Below the pieces are notes generated by a model. It saw only the letters and a program-made list of their open reading frames with translations, was not told where the DNA came from and ran no database searches. This document shows positions 9,824-18,338 of a stretch of DNA of 64,000 nucleotides, piece by piece. The stretch is from Allosaccharopolyspora coralli (GTDB lineage Bacteria > Actinomycetota > Actinomycetes > Mycobacteriales > Pseudonocardiaceae), in NCBI RefSeq assembly GCF_009664835.1, contig NZ_CP045929.1:496001-560000 (forward strand), given 5' to 3'. The number at the start of each line of letters is the position of its first letter. The first letter of the stretch is position 1. Made by a program: the position numbers and the translations under genes.

Positions 9824-10303
9824 ATGGCGCAGGACGAGCTCTCCCACGTGGACCGCGACGGCGCCGCACGGATGGTGGACGTCTCCGAGAAGCAGGCCAC
9901 CGCCCGGACCGCTGTCGCCACCGGCGTGGTCCGCACGACCCGCGACGTCATGGCGCTGCTGCGGCGGGACGGGTTGCCCAAAGGCGACGCGCTCGCCACC
10001 GCCCGTCTCGCGGGAATCATGGCCGCCAAACGCACTCCGGATCTGGTGCCGCTGTGCCACCCCATCGCGCTCAGTGGTGTCACGGTCGAGCTCGAGCCCG
10101 GCGAGGACAACGTGACCATCACGGCCACCGTCCGCACGACGGACCGCACCGGGGTGGAGATGGAGGCGCTCACCGCCGTCACCGGCGCCGGACTCGCCCT
10201 GCACGACATGATCAAGGCCGTCGACCCGGCCGCCGTCCTCGACCGCGTGCGCGTCGAACGCAAGGACGGCGGCAAGACCGGAACGTGGGTGCGTGAGACA
10301 TGA
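9824..10303 (+). CDS. moaC: Cyclic pyranopterin monophosphate synthase MoaC
   Basis: A 159-residue protein of standard length. It would convert the MoaA product into cyclic pyranopterin monophosphate, the first committed step of molybdenum cofactor synthesis. Visible motifs are LVPLCHPIALSGV, VEMEALTAVTGAGLALHDMI and the C-terminal KDGGKTG. The stop overlaps the next gene as ATGA. The partner moaA and moaD genes lie 3-4 kb away on the other strand. Confidence 0.95.
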   Translation: MAQDELSHVDRDGAARMVDVSEKQATARTAVATGVVRTTRDVMALLRRDGLPKGDALATARLAGIMAAKRTPDLVPLCHPIALSGVTVELEPGEDNVTITATVRTTDRTGVEMEALTAVTGAGLALHDMIKAVDPAAVLDRVRVERKDGGKTGTWVRET

Positions 10304-11217
10304 GAACCGCACGCGTCATCGCTGCCTCGAACCGTGCTGCCGCGGGGGTGTACGAGGACAGGACCGGGCCCGTCATCGTCTCGTGGCTGCGCGAACGCGG
10401 CTACGACGTGCCGGAACCCCGCGTCGTCGGAGACGGTGAACCCGTCGGTGAAGCACTCCGCGAGGCCGTCGACGACGGAGCTTCGGTCGTCATCACCACC
10501 GGCGGCACCGGCATCAACCCCACCGATCGCACACCCGAAGTCACCGCACAGATCCTCGATTACCCGGTTTCGGGTCTCGCCGACGCGATCCGCACCGCTG
10601 GATTGCCGCACGTTCCCACTGCGGTGCTCTCTCGCGGGCTGGCCGGGGTCAGCGGCAGAACCCTCGTGGTGAACCTTCCCGGCTCCCGCGGAGGAGTCAA
10701 CGACGGACTGGGCGTGCTCGACGGCGTGCTCGACCACGCGGTCGAACAACTCCACGGGGGAGACCACGATCGGGTCGCGGGCGAGGGCGCGCCCCGAGCC
10801 GAGGTGCTCCGCGCCGGTGTCACCGATACGCCTCTCGACGTGCAGGCGCTCGCGTCGCTGGTCGACCATCGCGCCGCCGGAGCGGTTGTCACCTTCGGCG
10901 GCGTGGTCCGCGACCACGACGGCGGCAAAGGGGTCGACAAGCTCCATTACGAAGGGCATCCGAGCGCGCACGAGGTCATCGCGGACGTAGCCGTCGAGAT
11001 CGGCGCTCGGGCCGGCGTTCGCGCGCTCGCCGTCGAACACCGCATCGGGTCGCTGGCCATCGGCGATACGGCGCTCGCCTGCGCCGTCTCCGCCGACCAT
11101 CGTGGCGACGCCTTCGCGGCCTGTTCCGACCTCGTCGACGAAGTGAAGCGGCGGCTGCCGATCTGGAAGCACCAGACGTTCACCGACGGAACCGAAGAGT
11201 GGGTCAACTGCCCGTAA
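10300..11217 (+). CDS. MogA/MoaB-MoaE fusion protein
   Basis: A 305-residue two-domain protein. Residues 1 to about 155 form a molybdopterin adenylyltransferase-like MogA/MoaB domain (VVITTGGTGINPTDRTPEVT; LVVNLPGSRGGVND). Residues of about 168-305 form MoaE, the large subunit of molybdopterin synthase (KLHYEGHPSAHEV; HRIGSLAIGDTALACAVSA; PIWKHQTFTDGTEEWVN). MoaE would work with MoaD encoded at 12850. M. tuberculosis has these as separate adjacent genes (mog, moaE2). The gene is coupled to moaC by a 4-bp overlap. Confidence 0.92.
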   Translation: MRTARVIAASNRAAAGVYEDRTGPVIVSWLRERGYDVPEPRVVGDGEPVGEALREAVDDGASVVITTGGTGINPTDRTPEVTAQILDYPVSGLADAIRTAGLPHVPTAVLSRGLAGVSGRTLVVNLPGSRGGVNDGLGVLDGVLDHAVEQLHGGDHDRVAGEGAPRAEVLRAGVTDTPLDVQALASLVDHRAAGAVVTFGGVVRDHDGGKGVDKLHYEGHPSAHEVIADVAVEIGARAGVRALAVEHRIGSLAIGDTALACAVSADHRGDAFAACSDLVDEVKRRLPIWKHQTFTDGTEEWVNCP

Positions 11218-11353
11218 CTCGGGCTGGCGCTCAGCACCGCCAAGGCACTCACCGGCACGGCGACTTCACGCAAGCGTCACTGCTTCCCACCACCGCACCC
11301 GGCGAGTCCGGCAATCCCCGATCAGCGAGCTGCCCCAACCAAGGCCTCACCCC

Positions 11354-11413
11354 TGTGGACAACTCGCCGCCCTGTGGACAGCGGGGTGGCAAATTCGCGC
11401 GAATTTGCCACCC
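11354..11413. repeat. Family B composite element: two DnaA-box-like 9-mers plus perfect palindrome
   Basis: TGTGGACAA (11354-11362) and TGTGGACAG (11373-11381), start points 19 bp apart, are followed by a perfect 30-bp palindrome at 11384-11413 with half-site GGGTGGCAAATTCGC. The element lies between the convergent mogA-moaE and rpf genes. Confidence 0.8.
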
Positions 11414-11419
11414 GGACGC

Positions 11420-11461
11420 AGAAGTGCCCCGCCGCTTCGGGGGTCGCGGTGGGGCACTTCT
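11420..11461. terminator. Hairpin between convergent genes
   Basis: AGAAGTGCCCC at 11420-11430 pairs with GGGGCACTTCT at 11451-11461. The hairpin lies between the mogA-moaE and rpf 3' ends and could terminate both. Confidence 0.65.
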
Positions 11462-11521
11462 GGCGATCGCCGGGGCGTGCGGGCCGAGCCGATCACTCGG
11501 CTCGCACGCCACTCGAGGCGA

Positions 11522-12136
11522 TCACTGCACGTCGAGCTTCTGGCCCGGGAAGATCATGTGCGGGCTGCTGAGCACGTCGCTGTTCTGCTCGAAGACGTCC
11601 TGGTAGTCGACGCCGTACTTCTTGGCGATCTTGCCCAGGGTGTCACCCGTCTGAACCGTGTAGTCGGCGCCGCTGGACTTCACGGAGCTCTCGGACGAGC
11701 TCGAGCTGGACTCCGAGCTGGAGCTGCTGGAGCTGGAGGTCTCCTCCTGCGAGCTCGACGTCGAGCTGCCGCCCGAGGTCGAACCGCTGGTCCAGTTGGT
11801 CTTCGAGGTGCAGGCCGGCCACGCACCGGGACCCTGGCCCGCGAGGACCTTCTCGGCCACCGCGATCTGCTGCTCGCGGGTGGCGTCCTTGGCGTTCGCG
11901 GCGTACTGCGTGCCGCCGAAGGCCGCCCAGGTGGACGGGGTGAACTGGAGACCGCCGGAGAAGCCGTTGCCGGTGTTGGCGCTCCAGTTGCCGCTGCTCT
12001 CACACTGCGCCAGCTCGTCCCAGTCGGCCGCGTTGGCCGGGGCCGCGACCGCCAGCGGGGCGGCGACGACGGCGCCGGCGACGGCGACGCGAGCGAGGTT
12101 ACGACTGGCGTTGGAAGTCTTGCGGTGCTTGCCCAT
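11522..12136 (-). CDS. rpfA: Resuscitation-promoting factor (Rpf transglycosylase with LysM)
   Basis: A 204-residue secreted protein starting at ATG 12136 after GGAGAGAGGGAC. A signal peptide (LARVAVAGAVVAAPLAVAAP) ends near ANAADW. The Rpf lysozyme-like domain follows, with the catalytic Glu in WDELAQCESSGNW and NTGNGFSGGLQFTPSTW. A Ser/Glu/Thr-rich linker leads to a C-terminal LysM domain (YTVQTGDTLGKIAKKYGVDY) that binds peptidoglycan. The enzyme cleaves cell-wall glycan and promotes exit from dormancy. It is placed between moaE and moaD, as in mycobacteria. A long leader with riboswitch features and a CRP-type site precede it. Confidence 0.93.
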   Translation of the reverse strand: MGKHRKTSNASRNLARVAVAGAVVAAPLAVAAPANAADWDELAQCESSGNWSANTGNGFSGGLQFTPSTWAAFGGTQYAANAKDATREQQIAVAEKVLAGQGPGAWPACTSKTNWTSGSTSGGSSTSSSQEETSSSSSSSSESSSSSSESSVKSSGADYTVQTGDTLGKIAKKYGVDYQDVFEQNSDVLSSPHMIFPGQKLDVQ

Positions 12137-12147
12137 GTCCCTCTCTC

Positions 12148-12315
12148 CAAGCCGCGCCTGTGGGAGCACCCGGACCTTGCGAGCCCGGTCGGCTTCGGGG
12201 GCCGACGTGACCTTCCGGGCGTTCGGGGCGCCCGGTGGCGGTTCTCCTGCCCCTGTCCGCTGTTCTTTCGTTCGGGGTAAGAAGCCCGCCGGACAGGGTT
12301 CGGCGCTGCGGGCTT
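12148..12315 (-). ncRNA. ydaO/yuaA-type (c-di-AMP) riboswitch leader of rpf
   Basis: On the minus strand the leader opens with GCGCCGAACCCTGTCC and a matching GGACAGGGGCAGGAGAACC strand. GC-rich stems follow (for example GTCGGCCCCCGAAGCCGAC). It ends with GCTCCCACAGGCGCGGC just before the ribosome site. The CGCCGAA..CCTGTCC..GGACAGG opening and the terminal CCCACAGGCG resemble the ydaO-type class (typical ending ACCTCGUAGGCG), which is known to precede actinobacterial rpf and cell-wall hydrolase genes and to bind c-di-AMP. The class was assigned by eye, and the end points are approximate. Confidence 0.72.
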
Positions 12316-12394
12316 CCAGTCCTTGCCGGTCGGTTCGGGGCCGACCGAGAAGCGACAGTACGTAATCGAGAAGTGGATCGGAAACCTGAGCAAT

Positions 12395-12410
12395 GGTGAC
12401 GCTCGTCACA
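12395..12410 (-). promoter_or_regulatory. CRP/FNR-type site upstream of rpf
   Basis: On the minus strand the site reads TGTGACGAGCGTCACC, matching TGTGA-N6-TCACA at 9 of 10 half-site positions. It lies about 260 bp before the rpf start and 80 bp before the riboswitch, a plausible promoter position. Mycobacterial rpfA is a known CRP (Rv3676) target, which supports the call. Confidence 0.6.
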
Positions 12411-12429
12411 GTAACGTTGCGAGAACGCT

Positions 12430-12849
12430 GACGATCTGACCTAAAACTGCTGATCAGGGAGCTGTTATGAGTCCGTATCCGGTTCGAGATCGATCACTGC
12501 CGGTGAGGCTTGGATCACCCCTTCGGCGACAGCGTGAACGGTCGCCGAAGGGGCCTCAAAAGGACATCCAGGCCGAAAGAGTGCGTGGACGAGGTGCTCG
12601 GCCGGGTCTCCGGAAAACCGTTCACGTGTCACCGTGCGACAGCGGTGGACGACTGTCCGGGCATCTGTGGGTGACGGACCCCCGGCCGGGTTAACGCGGA
12701 GCGCGTCGCGCGGGAGGCGACATCGAAATGTCACTCGTCCGAGGGTGTAAGACACGCCGAGGTGTCCGGTAGACGCGGGCGCGCGTGCGCCCACAGAAGA
12801 GAGAGGTAAGGAACTCGGCCGCACGTGGCCACGCACGGTCGTCGGCGCG
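12430..12849. other. Gene-free stretch between rpf leader and moaD, with one strong hairpin
   Basis: About 420 bp without a convincing gene. A strong hairpin has arms CCCCTTCGGCGAC (12518-12530) and GTCGCCGAAGGGG (12541-12553) around a 10-base loop. It probably ends the moaA-moaD transcript before the rpf promoter, although it lies 300 bp from the moaD stop. The remaining sequence shows nothing I recognise. Confidence 0.5.
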
Positions 12850-13161
12850 TCAACCTCCGGCGAACGGGGGCAAGACGTCCAAGGTCGCCCCGTCCGGGAC
12901 GGCGACCGAACGGTCCCGCACGGCCAGCCCGGCCAGGAGGAAACTGCAAGCCGGAAGCACGCTCGCCAGGCTTTCGTGCCGGTCGTGCAGTGCTCCGATC
13001 ACGGTCGCCGCATCGTGCGGCCTTCCGTCCGCCTCGAGACGGACGGTCTCCTCGGCGACCCCCGCGGCCGCTCGGGCGCCCGCGAAGTACCGCACGTGCA
13101 CCGAAACCGCTCCCGGTGCGCTCGAATCCGTCTTCGCGACGTGTGCCGCTTGATCCACCAC
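12850..13161 (-). CDS. moaD: MoaD, molybdopterin synthase sulfur-carrier subunit
   Basis: A 103-residue ubiquitin-like protein ending LPPFAGG. The C-terminal Gly-Gly is the site of thiocarboxylation, and MoaE uses the sulfur to make the molybdopterin dithiolene. The fold starts at VHVRYFAGARAAAG, after about 20 extra N-terminal residues. GTG 13161 directly abuts the moaA stop, so the two are translated together. A later start near VSVHVRYF is possible. Confidence 0.9.
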   Translation of the reverse strand: MVDQAAHVAKTDSSAPGAVSVHVRYFAGARAAAGVAEETVRLEADGRPHDAATVIGALHDRHESLASVLPACSFLLAGLAVRDRSVAVPDGATLDVLPPFAGG

Positions 13162-14220
13162 TCAGCCCCCGATCGCGCTCATCGGCCGGGACGGCTCGGC
13201 GAACCCCTGTCCGTCGACGCCGTGCCCTTCGGCCTTGGCCCACATCTCGCCGCGCCAGAGCCGGGCGAGTTCGGCGTCGTCGGCGCCGTCACGCATCGGT
13301 CCGCGCAGGTCGGTCTCGGTGTTCGAGAACAGGCAGGAGCGCAGTTGCCCGTCGGCGGTGAGCCGGGTCCGGTCGCATGCGGAGCAGAACGGCCGGGTCA
13401 CCGAGCCGATCACGCCCACCGTGCCGGGGCCGCCGTCCACGAGCCAGCGTTCGGCGGGGGCCGAGCCGCGTTCGGCCTCGTGCGGGGTCAGGGCGAACTC
13501 GCGGTGCAGCAGTTCGAGGATCTCGTCGGCGGTGACCATCTGGTCCCGGTCCCAGCCGTGCTGGGCGTCGAGAGGCATCTGCTCGATGAAGCGCAGCTGG
13601 TAGTCGTGCTCGAGGCAGAATCGCAGCAGGTCGCCTGCCTCGTCGTCGTTGATCCCGCGCATGAGGACGGCGTTGACCTTGACCGGATGCAGCCCGGCCG
13701 CCGCGGCGCCGCGTAGACCCGCCAGCACTGCGTCGAGCTTGTCGCGACGGGCGAGTTCGCGGAACCGGTCGGCGTGCAGTGTGTCCAGCGAGACGTTGAC
13801 CCGGTTCAGTCCCGCGTCGGCGAGCGGCCGGGCGAACCGGTCGAGGTTGATCCCGTTGGTGGTCAGCGAGGTCTTGGGGTTGCCGGGCAGCGCCGAGGTG
13901 GCGGCGATGACGTCGACGAGGTCCTTGCGCAGCAACGGTTCCCCGCCGGTGAACCGGACCGTCGTGATGCCGAGGCTCTCGACGGCGAGCCGGATCAGCC
14001 TGATCATCTCGTCGGTGTCGAGTAGTTCGTCGCGCCCGAGCCACGGCAGCCCTTCGGCGGGCATGCAGTAGGTGCATCGCAGGTTGCATTTGTCGATCAG
14101 GGACACGCGCAGGTCCCTGGCCACCCTGCCGAATCGGTCGACGAGTTCGGGCGTGTCCGGACGCGCCGAGGTGTCGGTCGGGGTGCGTACGACCGGAATT
14201 CCCAGCTCCACGGCATTCAC
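13162..14220 (-). CDS. moaA: GTP 3',8-cyclase MoaA
   Basis: A radical-SAM enzyme of 352 residues from GTG 14220, a start chosen because it aligns with the short N-terminus of mycobacterial MoaA2. GTG 14250 would add 10 residues. The N-terminal cluster motif is DKCNLRCTYCMP and the C-terminal 4Fe-4S motif is RPFCSACDRTRLTADGQ. The C-terminus is MSAIGG with the conserved Gly-Gly. It converts GTP to 3',8-cyclo-7,8-dihydro-GTP, the substrate of MoaC. Confidence 0.94.
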   Translation of the reverse strand: MNAVELGIPVVRTPTDTSARPDTPELVDRFGRVARDLRVSLIDKCNLRCTYCMPAEGLPWLGRDELLDTDEMIRLIRLAVESLGITTVRFTGGEPLLRKDLVDVIAATSALPGNPKTSLTTNGINLDRFARPLADAGLNRVNVSLDTLHADRFRELARRDKLDAVLAGLRGAAAAGLHPVKVNAVLMRGINDDEAGDLLRFCLEHDYQLRFIEQMPLDAQHGWDRDQMVTADEILELLHREFALTPHEAERGSAPAERWLVDGGPGTVGVIGSVTRPFCSACDRTRLTADGQLRSCLFSNTETDLRGPMRDGADDAELARLWRGEMWAKAEGHGVDGQGFAEPSRPMSAIGG

Positions 14221-14346
14221 GGCACCGAGACTAACCGTGAGGTGCGACACCGATCGACCCGTTCACCATCCGGGACGACATGCGATCACGCAGATACGGT
14301 ACGAGGCTCTGGATTTCTCCGCAGATGCGGAACTAGAGTCCTGTTC

Positions 14347-14748
14347 ATGCCGCAGTATCGGATCTCGGAGATCGCCGGGCTGTTCGCGGTCAGCGACGAC
14401 ACTGTCCGGCGCTGGCTGGACGCGGGGCAGCTCGCAGCGGAGCGGGACGCGTCGGGTCGGCTCGCGGTCGACGGTGCCGCACTCGCCCGGTTCTCACGTG
14501 AGCAGGCACAGGCCACGCCGGACCCGTCCGGGGTGGGCCGCTCCGCCCGGAACCGCATGGTCGGCCTTGTCACCGAGGTCGTCTCGGACACGGTGATGTC
14601 GCAGGTGGAGATCCAGTGCGGGCCACATCGGGTGGTGTCGCTGATGAGCACCGAAGCGGTCCGTGACCTGGAACTGGAACCCGGAGCCCTCGCGGTCGCG
14701 GTGATCAAGTCGACCAACGTCGTCGTCGAAACACCAGGGGAGTCGTGA
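14347..14748 (+). CDS. HTH-TOBE molybdate-responsive regulator or molybdate-binding protein
   Basis: A 133-residue protein. Residues of about 3-55 form an excisionase/MerR-like helix-turn-helix (YRISEIAGLFAVSDDTVRRW). Residues of about 68-130 form a TOBE/Mop domain (SARNRMVGLVTEVVSDTVMS) of the type that binds molybdate. The gene is directly upstream of modABC, and its stop overlaps the modA start region (GTGATG). It probably senses molybdate and controls the mod operon, functionally like ModE but with a different DNA-binding domain. Confidence 0.85.
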   Translation: MPQYRISEIAGLFAVSDDTVRRWLDAGQLAAERDASGRLAVDGAALARFSREQAQATPDPSGVGRSARNRMVGLVTEVVSDTVMSQVEIQCGPHRVVSLMSTEAVRDLELEPGALAVAVIKSTNVVVETPGES

Positions 14749-15524
14749 TGCGCTGGATCAGCAGGATCACCGCAGCGGCGGCCGTGCTCGTGCTGGGCGC
14801 GAGCTGTGGCCAGGGGCGGCAGGGAGCCGACTCAGGCGCAGAAGGCGGCGAGCGCGAACTGACGGTCTTGGCGGCGGCGTCGTTGACCGATCCGTTCGAA
14901 GAGGTCGCGGCCCGCTTCTCGGAACAGAACCCTGGGGTGCGCGTGCGGTTCGACTTCCAGGGCTCGTCGACACTCGCCGAGCAGATCATTCAGGGACGAC
15001 CCGCGGACGTGTTCGCCTCGGCCAACGAGAAGAACATGACGAAGGTCGTCGACGCCGACGCGGCGACCGGGAAGGCGGAGCCGTTCGTGACCAATCGGCT
15101 CACGATCGCCGTCCCGCCCGGAAACCCGGCGGGGATTCGGTCGCTCGCCGACCTCGCCGCCCCTGGAAAGGCCGTGGTGACCTGCGCGGACCCGGTCCCG
15201 TGCGGGGCAGCGACCAACGAGGTGGAGCAGGCTTCCGGGGTGCGACTTAACCCGGTCAGTGAGGAGAACGACGTCACGTCGGTTCTGCAGAAGGTGCAGG
15301 CAGGGGAGGCCGACGCCGGGCTCGTGTACGTCACGGACGTGCGTTCGGCGCAAGGCCGGGTCGAGGGGATCGACTTCCCCGAGTCGCGGCAGGCGCTCAA
15401 CATCTACCCGATCACCACGTTGCAGGACGCGGCGCAGCCGGAGTTGGCGGCCGAGTTCGTCCGGTTCGTGCAAGGTCCCGAGGGACGTGAGGTTCTGGAA
15501 CGCGCCGGGTTCGGGGCGCCGTGA
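14748..15524 (+). CDS. modA: Molybdate ABC transporter substrate-binding lipoprotein ModA
   Basis: A 258-residue protein starting at ATG 14748 after AGGGGAG; an in-frame GTG lies one codon earlier. The lipoprotein signal ends LVLGASC. The mature protein begins with the ModA signature (LTVLAAASLTDPFEEVAARF) and has GSSTLAEQIIQGRPADVFAS. It binds molybdate or tungstate outside the membrane and delivers it to ModB. The stop overlaps the modB GTG. Confidence 0.95.
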   Translation: MRWISRITAAAAVLVLGASCGQGRQGADSGAEGGERELTVLAAASLTDPFEEVAARFSEQNPGVRVRFDFQGSSTLAEQIIQGRPADVFASANEKNMTKVVDADAATGKAEPFVTNRLTIAVPPGNPAGIRSLADLAAPGKAVVTCADPVPCGAATNEVEQASGVRLNPVSEENDVTSVLQKVQAGEADAGLVYVTDVRSAQGRVEGIDFPESRQALNIYPITTLQDAAQPELAAEFVRFVQGPEGREVLERAGFGAP

Positions 15525-16348
15525 CGGGCCCGGCCGGGGTGCGTGAGTTCGGCACGCGGCCGTCTCGGTCGGGGGTGCCGCTGCCGCTGTGGCCGTTCGC
15601 GGCCCTGGGGCTCGCGCTGGTGGTCCTGCCGGTGCTCGGGCTGTTTCTCCGGGTCGAACCGACGCGGCTTCCCGCTCTGCTGCTCAGTGACACGGCGCTG
15701 TCGGCGCTCTGGTTGTCGGTGAAGACGTCCTTGCTCTCCACTGTCCTGTCAGTGCTGCTGGGCGCACCGCTGGCGATGGTGCTGGCTCGAGGCTCGGTTC
15801 CGGGGGTGCGGGTGCTGCGGGCTCTCGTGTTGCTGCCGCTGGTCCTGCCTCCGGTGGTCGGCGGTCTCGCCATGCTGTACCTGCTCGGTCGCACGGGTCC
15901 GTTGGGAGGACCGCTGGACGACCTGTTCGGCGTGACCGTGCCGTACACGACGGCGGCGGTGGTGCTCGCGCAGACTTTCGTGGCGATGCCGTTCCTGGTC
16001 GTCGGGCTCGAAGGCGCGTTGCGCTCCGCCGGCGGTGCCTACGAGAAGGTCGCCGCCACGCTCGGAGCCGGGCCGTGGTCGGCGTTCCGCCGGGTGACCG
16101 TGCCCCTGTTGCTGCCCGCGCTCGGGTCGAGCCTCGTGCTCACGTTCGCGCGTGCACTCGGTGAGTTCGGTGCGACGATCACCTTCGCGGGCAGTCTGCA
16201 AGGCGTGACGCGGACGTTGCCGCTCGCCGTGTACACCGAGGCGCAGTCCGATGTGGACGCTGCGGTGGCGATGTCGTTGCTGCTGGTCGCGTTGGCCCTG
16301 CTGGTGATCGTCCTCGCGCGTCCCAAGGCGGTGGAAGGACAGCTGTGA
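15521..16348 (+). CDS. modB: Molybdate ABC transporter permease ModB
   Basis: A 275-residue membrane protein starting at GTG 15521 in a GTGA overlap. Several hydrophobic spans are visible, from PLWPFAALGLALVVLPVLGL onward. The ABC permease EAA-type loop is GAGPWSAFRRVTVPLLLPAL, followed by RALGEFGATITFAGS, which is typical of ModB. It forms the transmembrane channel with ModC as the ATPase. Confidence 0.95.
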   Translation: MTGPAGVREFGTRPSRSGVPLPLWPFAALGLALVVLPVLGLFLRVEPTRLPALLLSDTALSALWLSVKTSLLSTVLSVLLGAPLAMVLARGSVPGVRVLRALVLLPLVLPPVVGGLAMLYLLGRTGPLGGPLDDLFGVTVPYTTAAVVLAQTFVAMPFLVVGLEGALRSAGGAYEKVAATLGAGPWSAFRRVTVPLLLPALGSSLVLTFARALGEFGATITFAGSLQGVTRTLPLAVYTEAQSDVDAAVAMSLLLVALALLVIVLARPKAVEGQL

Positions 16349-17448
16349 GCGAAGGACTCGACGCCGACGTCGACGTGCTGCGTCGCGCGTTCGCGCTCCG
16401 CGTCGCGATGCACGCCCCGCCCGGTGAGGTCGTGGCGGTGCTCGGGCCGAACGGTGCAGGCAAATCCACTTTGCTCGCCGCCCTGTCCGGGATGCACGAC
16501 CCGGACCGGGGCCGGATCGCACTCGGCGAGCGAGTGTGGTTCGACTCGGCGCAACGCGTGAGCGTGCCCACCCACAAGCGCGGGGTCGGACTGCTCGCTC
16601 AGACGCCGCTGCTCTTCCCGTACCTGTCGGCGCTGGACAACGTCGCGTTCGGGCCGCGTTCGGCCGGGCAGAGCAGGGCCCAGGCGGGTGAGGCCGCCGC
16701 CGGGTGGCTCGAACAGGTCGACGCGCTCGTCCTCGCCGACCGCCGTCCCGCGCAGCTCTCGGGTGGTCAGGCGCAACGCGTCGCGCTCGCGCGTTGTCTG
16801 GCCGCCGAACCCGAACTGTTGCTGCTCGACGAACCGCTCGCCGCCCTCGACATCGACGCCGCGCCTGCGATGCGCGGCCTGCTGCACCGGGTGCTGGAGG
16901 GTCAGCGGACACCGACGGTGCTGGTCACCCACGACGTGCTGGACGCGGTCGTGCTCGCCGACCGCGTCGTGGTGCTGCACGAGGGTGAGATCGTCGAACA
17001 AGGGCCGACGCGGACGGTCCTGACCCGCCCGAAGGCCGCGTTCACCGCGCGCATCGCCGGGCTCAACCTGCTCAGCGGACTGCTGGACGGTGACTCGGTG
17101 CGCGCCGAGGACGTGGTCGTCAGTGGCCGCATCGCCGAGGAAGGTCGCCCGGGCGAACCGGCGGGTGCCGTGTTCGCGCCCACCGCCGTGGCCGTGCACC
17201 GCGAGCGCCCGCACGGGAGCCCGCGCAACGCCGTGCGTGTCAGGCTCGACGCGGTGGAGCCGCGTGGTGACGTGGTCCGGCTCAGAGGCACCGTCGACGG
17301 TCCAGCGGACGGGACGGCGCTGGCAGCCGACGTGACCGCCGCCGCGACGGCTGACCTGCGACTCGGAGTCGGGGAGTGCGTCTGGTTCGTCGTCAAGGCC
17401 ACCGAAGTGGCCATCCACCCGCTGTCCGGGGGATCATCGCGCGCGTGA
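16345..17448 (+). CDS. modC: Molybdate ABC transporter ATP-binding protein ModC
   Basis: A 367-residue ATPase. Walker A is GPNGAGKST (about residues 34-42), the signature is LSGGQAQR (about 138) and Walker B is LLLLDEPLAALD (about 158). The C-terminal third is a TOBE region, which in ModC binds oxyanion and can feed back on transport. GTG 16345 overlaps the modB stop as GTGA, and the modC stop overlaps the next gene in the same way. Confidence 0.95.
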   Translation: MSEGLDADVDVLRRAFALRVAMHAPPGEVVAVLGPNGAGKSTLLAALSGMHDPDRGRIALGERVWFDSAQRVSVPTHKRGVGLLAQTPLLFPYLSALDNVAFGPRSAGQSRAQAGEAAAGWLEQVDALVLADRRPAQLSGGQAQRVALARCLAAEPELLLLDEPLAALDIDAAPAMRGLLHRVLEGQRTPTVLVTHDVLDAVVLADRVVVLHEGEIVEQGPTRTVLTRPKAAFTARIAGLNLLSGLLDGDSVRAEDVVVSGRIAEEGRPGEPAGAVFAPTAVAVHRERPHGSPRNAVRVRLDAVEPRGDVVRLRGTVDGPADGTALAADVTAAATADLRLGVGECVWFVVKATEVAIHPLSGGSSRA

Positions 17449-18236
17449 CTGACACCGCGTGGACCTACCTCATGGACATGGACGGCGTGCTCGTGCACGA
17501 AGAGCACATGGTTCCCGGCGCGGACGCGTTCATCAGCGCGCTGCGCGAAGCGGGCAACCCGTTCATGGTCTTCACCAACAACTCGATCTACACCCCGCGT
17601 GACCTGCGAGCCCGGTTGTTGCGCAGCGGATTGGACATCCCGGAGTCGGCGATCTGGACTTCGGCGCTGGCGACCGCGCAGTTCCTCGACAACCAGCGGC
17701 CCGGCGGTTCGGCGCACGTCGTGGGCGAGTCCGGGCTCACGACGGCGCTGCACAACATCGGCTACGTGCTCACCGACCGGGAGCCGGACTACGTGGTTCT
17801 GGGGGAGACCCGGACCTACAGCTTCGAGTCGATCACCAAGCTGATCCGGCTGGTCGAGGGCGGGGCGCGGTTCATCGCGACGAATCCCGACGAGAAGGGG
17901 CCGAGCCCGGAAGGGTCGCTGCCCGCGACGGGCGCGGTCGCGGCGCTCATCGAGCGCGTCACCGGCAGGGCGCCGTACTACGTCGGCAAGCCGAATCCGC
18001 TGATGATGCGCTCGGCGCTGCGCACACTGGGTGCGCACTCGGAGAACACACTGATGATCGGCGACCGGATGGACACCGACGTACGTTCGGGGCTCGAAGC
18101 GGGGTTGCAGACGATCCTGGTGCTCACCGGCATCTCGGGGGAGCACACGGCGGAGCGCTACCCGTACCGGCCGACAAAGGTGATCCGTTCCATCGCCGAC
18201 CTCGTCGACCACGTCAAGGATCCGTTCGGGGCCTGA
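17445..18236 (+). CDS. HAD-IIA (NagD-like) phosphatase
   Basis: A 263-residue HAD-superfamily hydrolase. The motifs are DMDGVL (nucleophile Asp), VFTNNS, KPNPLMMRSALRTLG and MIGDRMDTDVRSG. The NagD-type C2 cap lies between motifs I and III. Such enzymes dephosphorylate small phosphorylated metabolites or nucleotides. The GTG start lies inside the modC stop (GTGA), so it is translationally coupled to molybdate uptake. No functional link to molybdenum is established. Confidence 0.9.
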   Translation: MTDTAWTYLMDMDGVLVHEEHMVPGADAFISALREAGNPFMVFTNNSIYTPRDLRARLLRSGLDIPESAIWTSALATAQFLDNQRPGGSAHVVGESGLTTALHNIGYVLTDREPDYVVLGETRTYSFESITKLIRLVEGGARFIATNPDEKGPSPEGSLPATGAVAALIERVTGRAPYYVGKPNPLMMRSALRTLGAHSENTLMIGDRMDTDVRSGLEAGLQTILVLTGISGEHTAERYPYRPTKVIRSIADLVDHVKDPFGA

Positions 18237-18338
18237 GAGTGGATTCGGGGACTGTCCTTGGTGCGCGTAGGGCACGGTCATACGTGCCCAGCCGCAGCAC
18301 AGTGAGGGGCTCCGGCGTCCGGCTGGATTCCCCGCGGG

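Noticed and set aside
12465-12836. 123-codon minus-strand frame between moaD and rpf
   Set aside because: Composition is not protein-like, it crosses a strong hairpin and it has no ribosome site.
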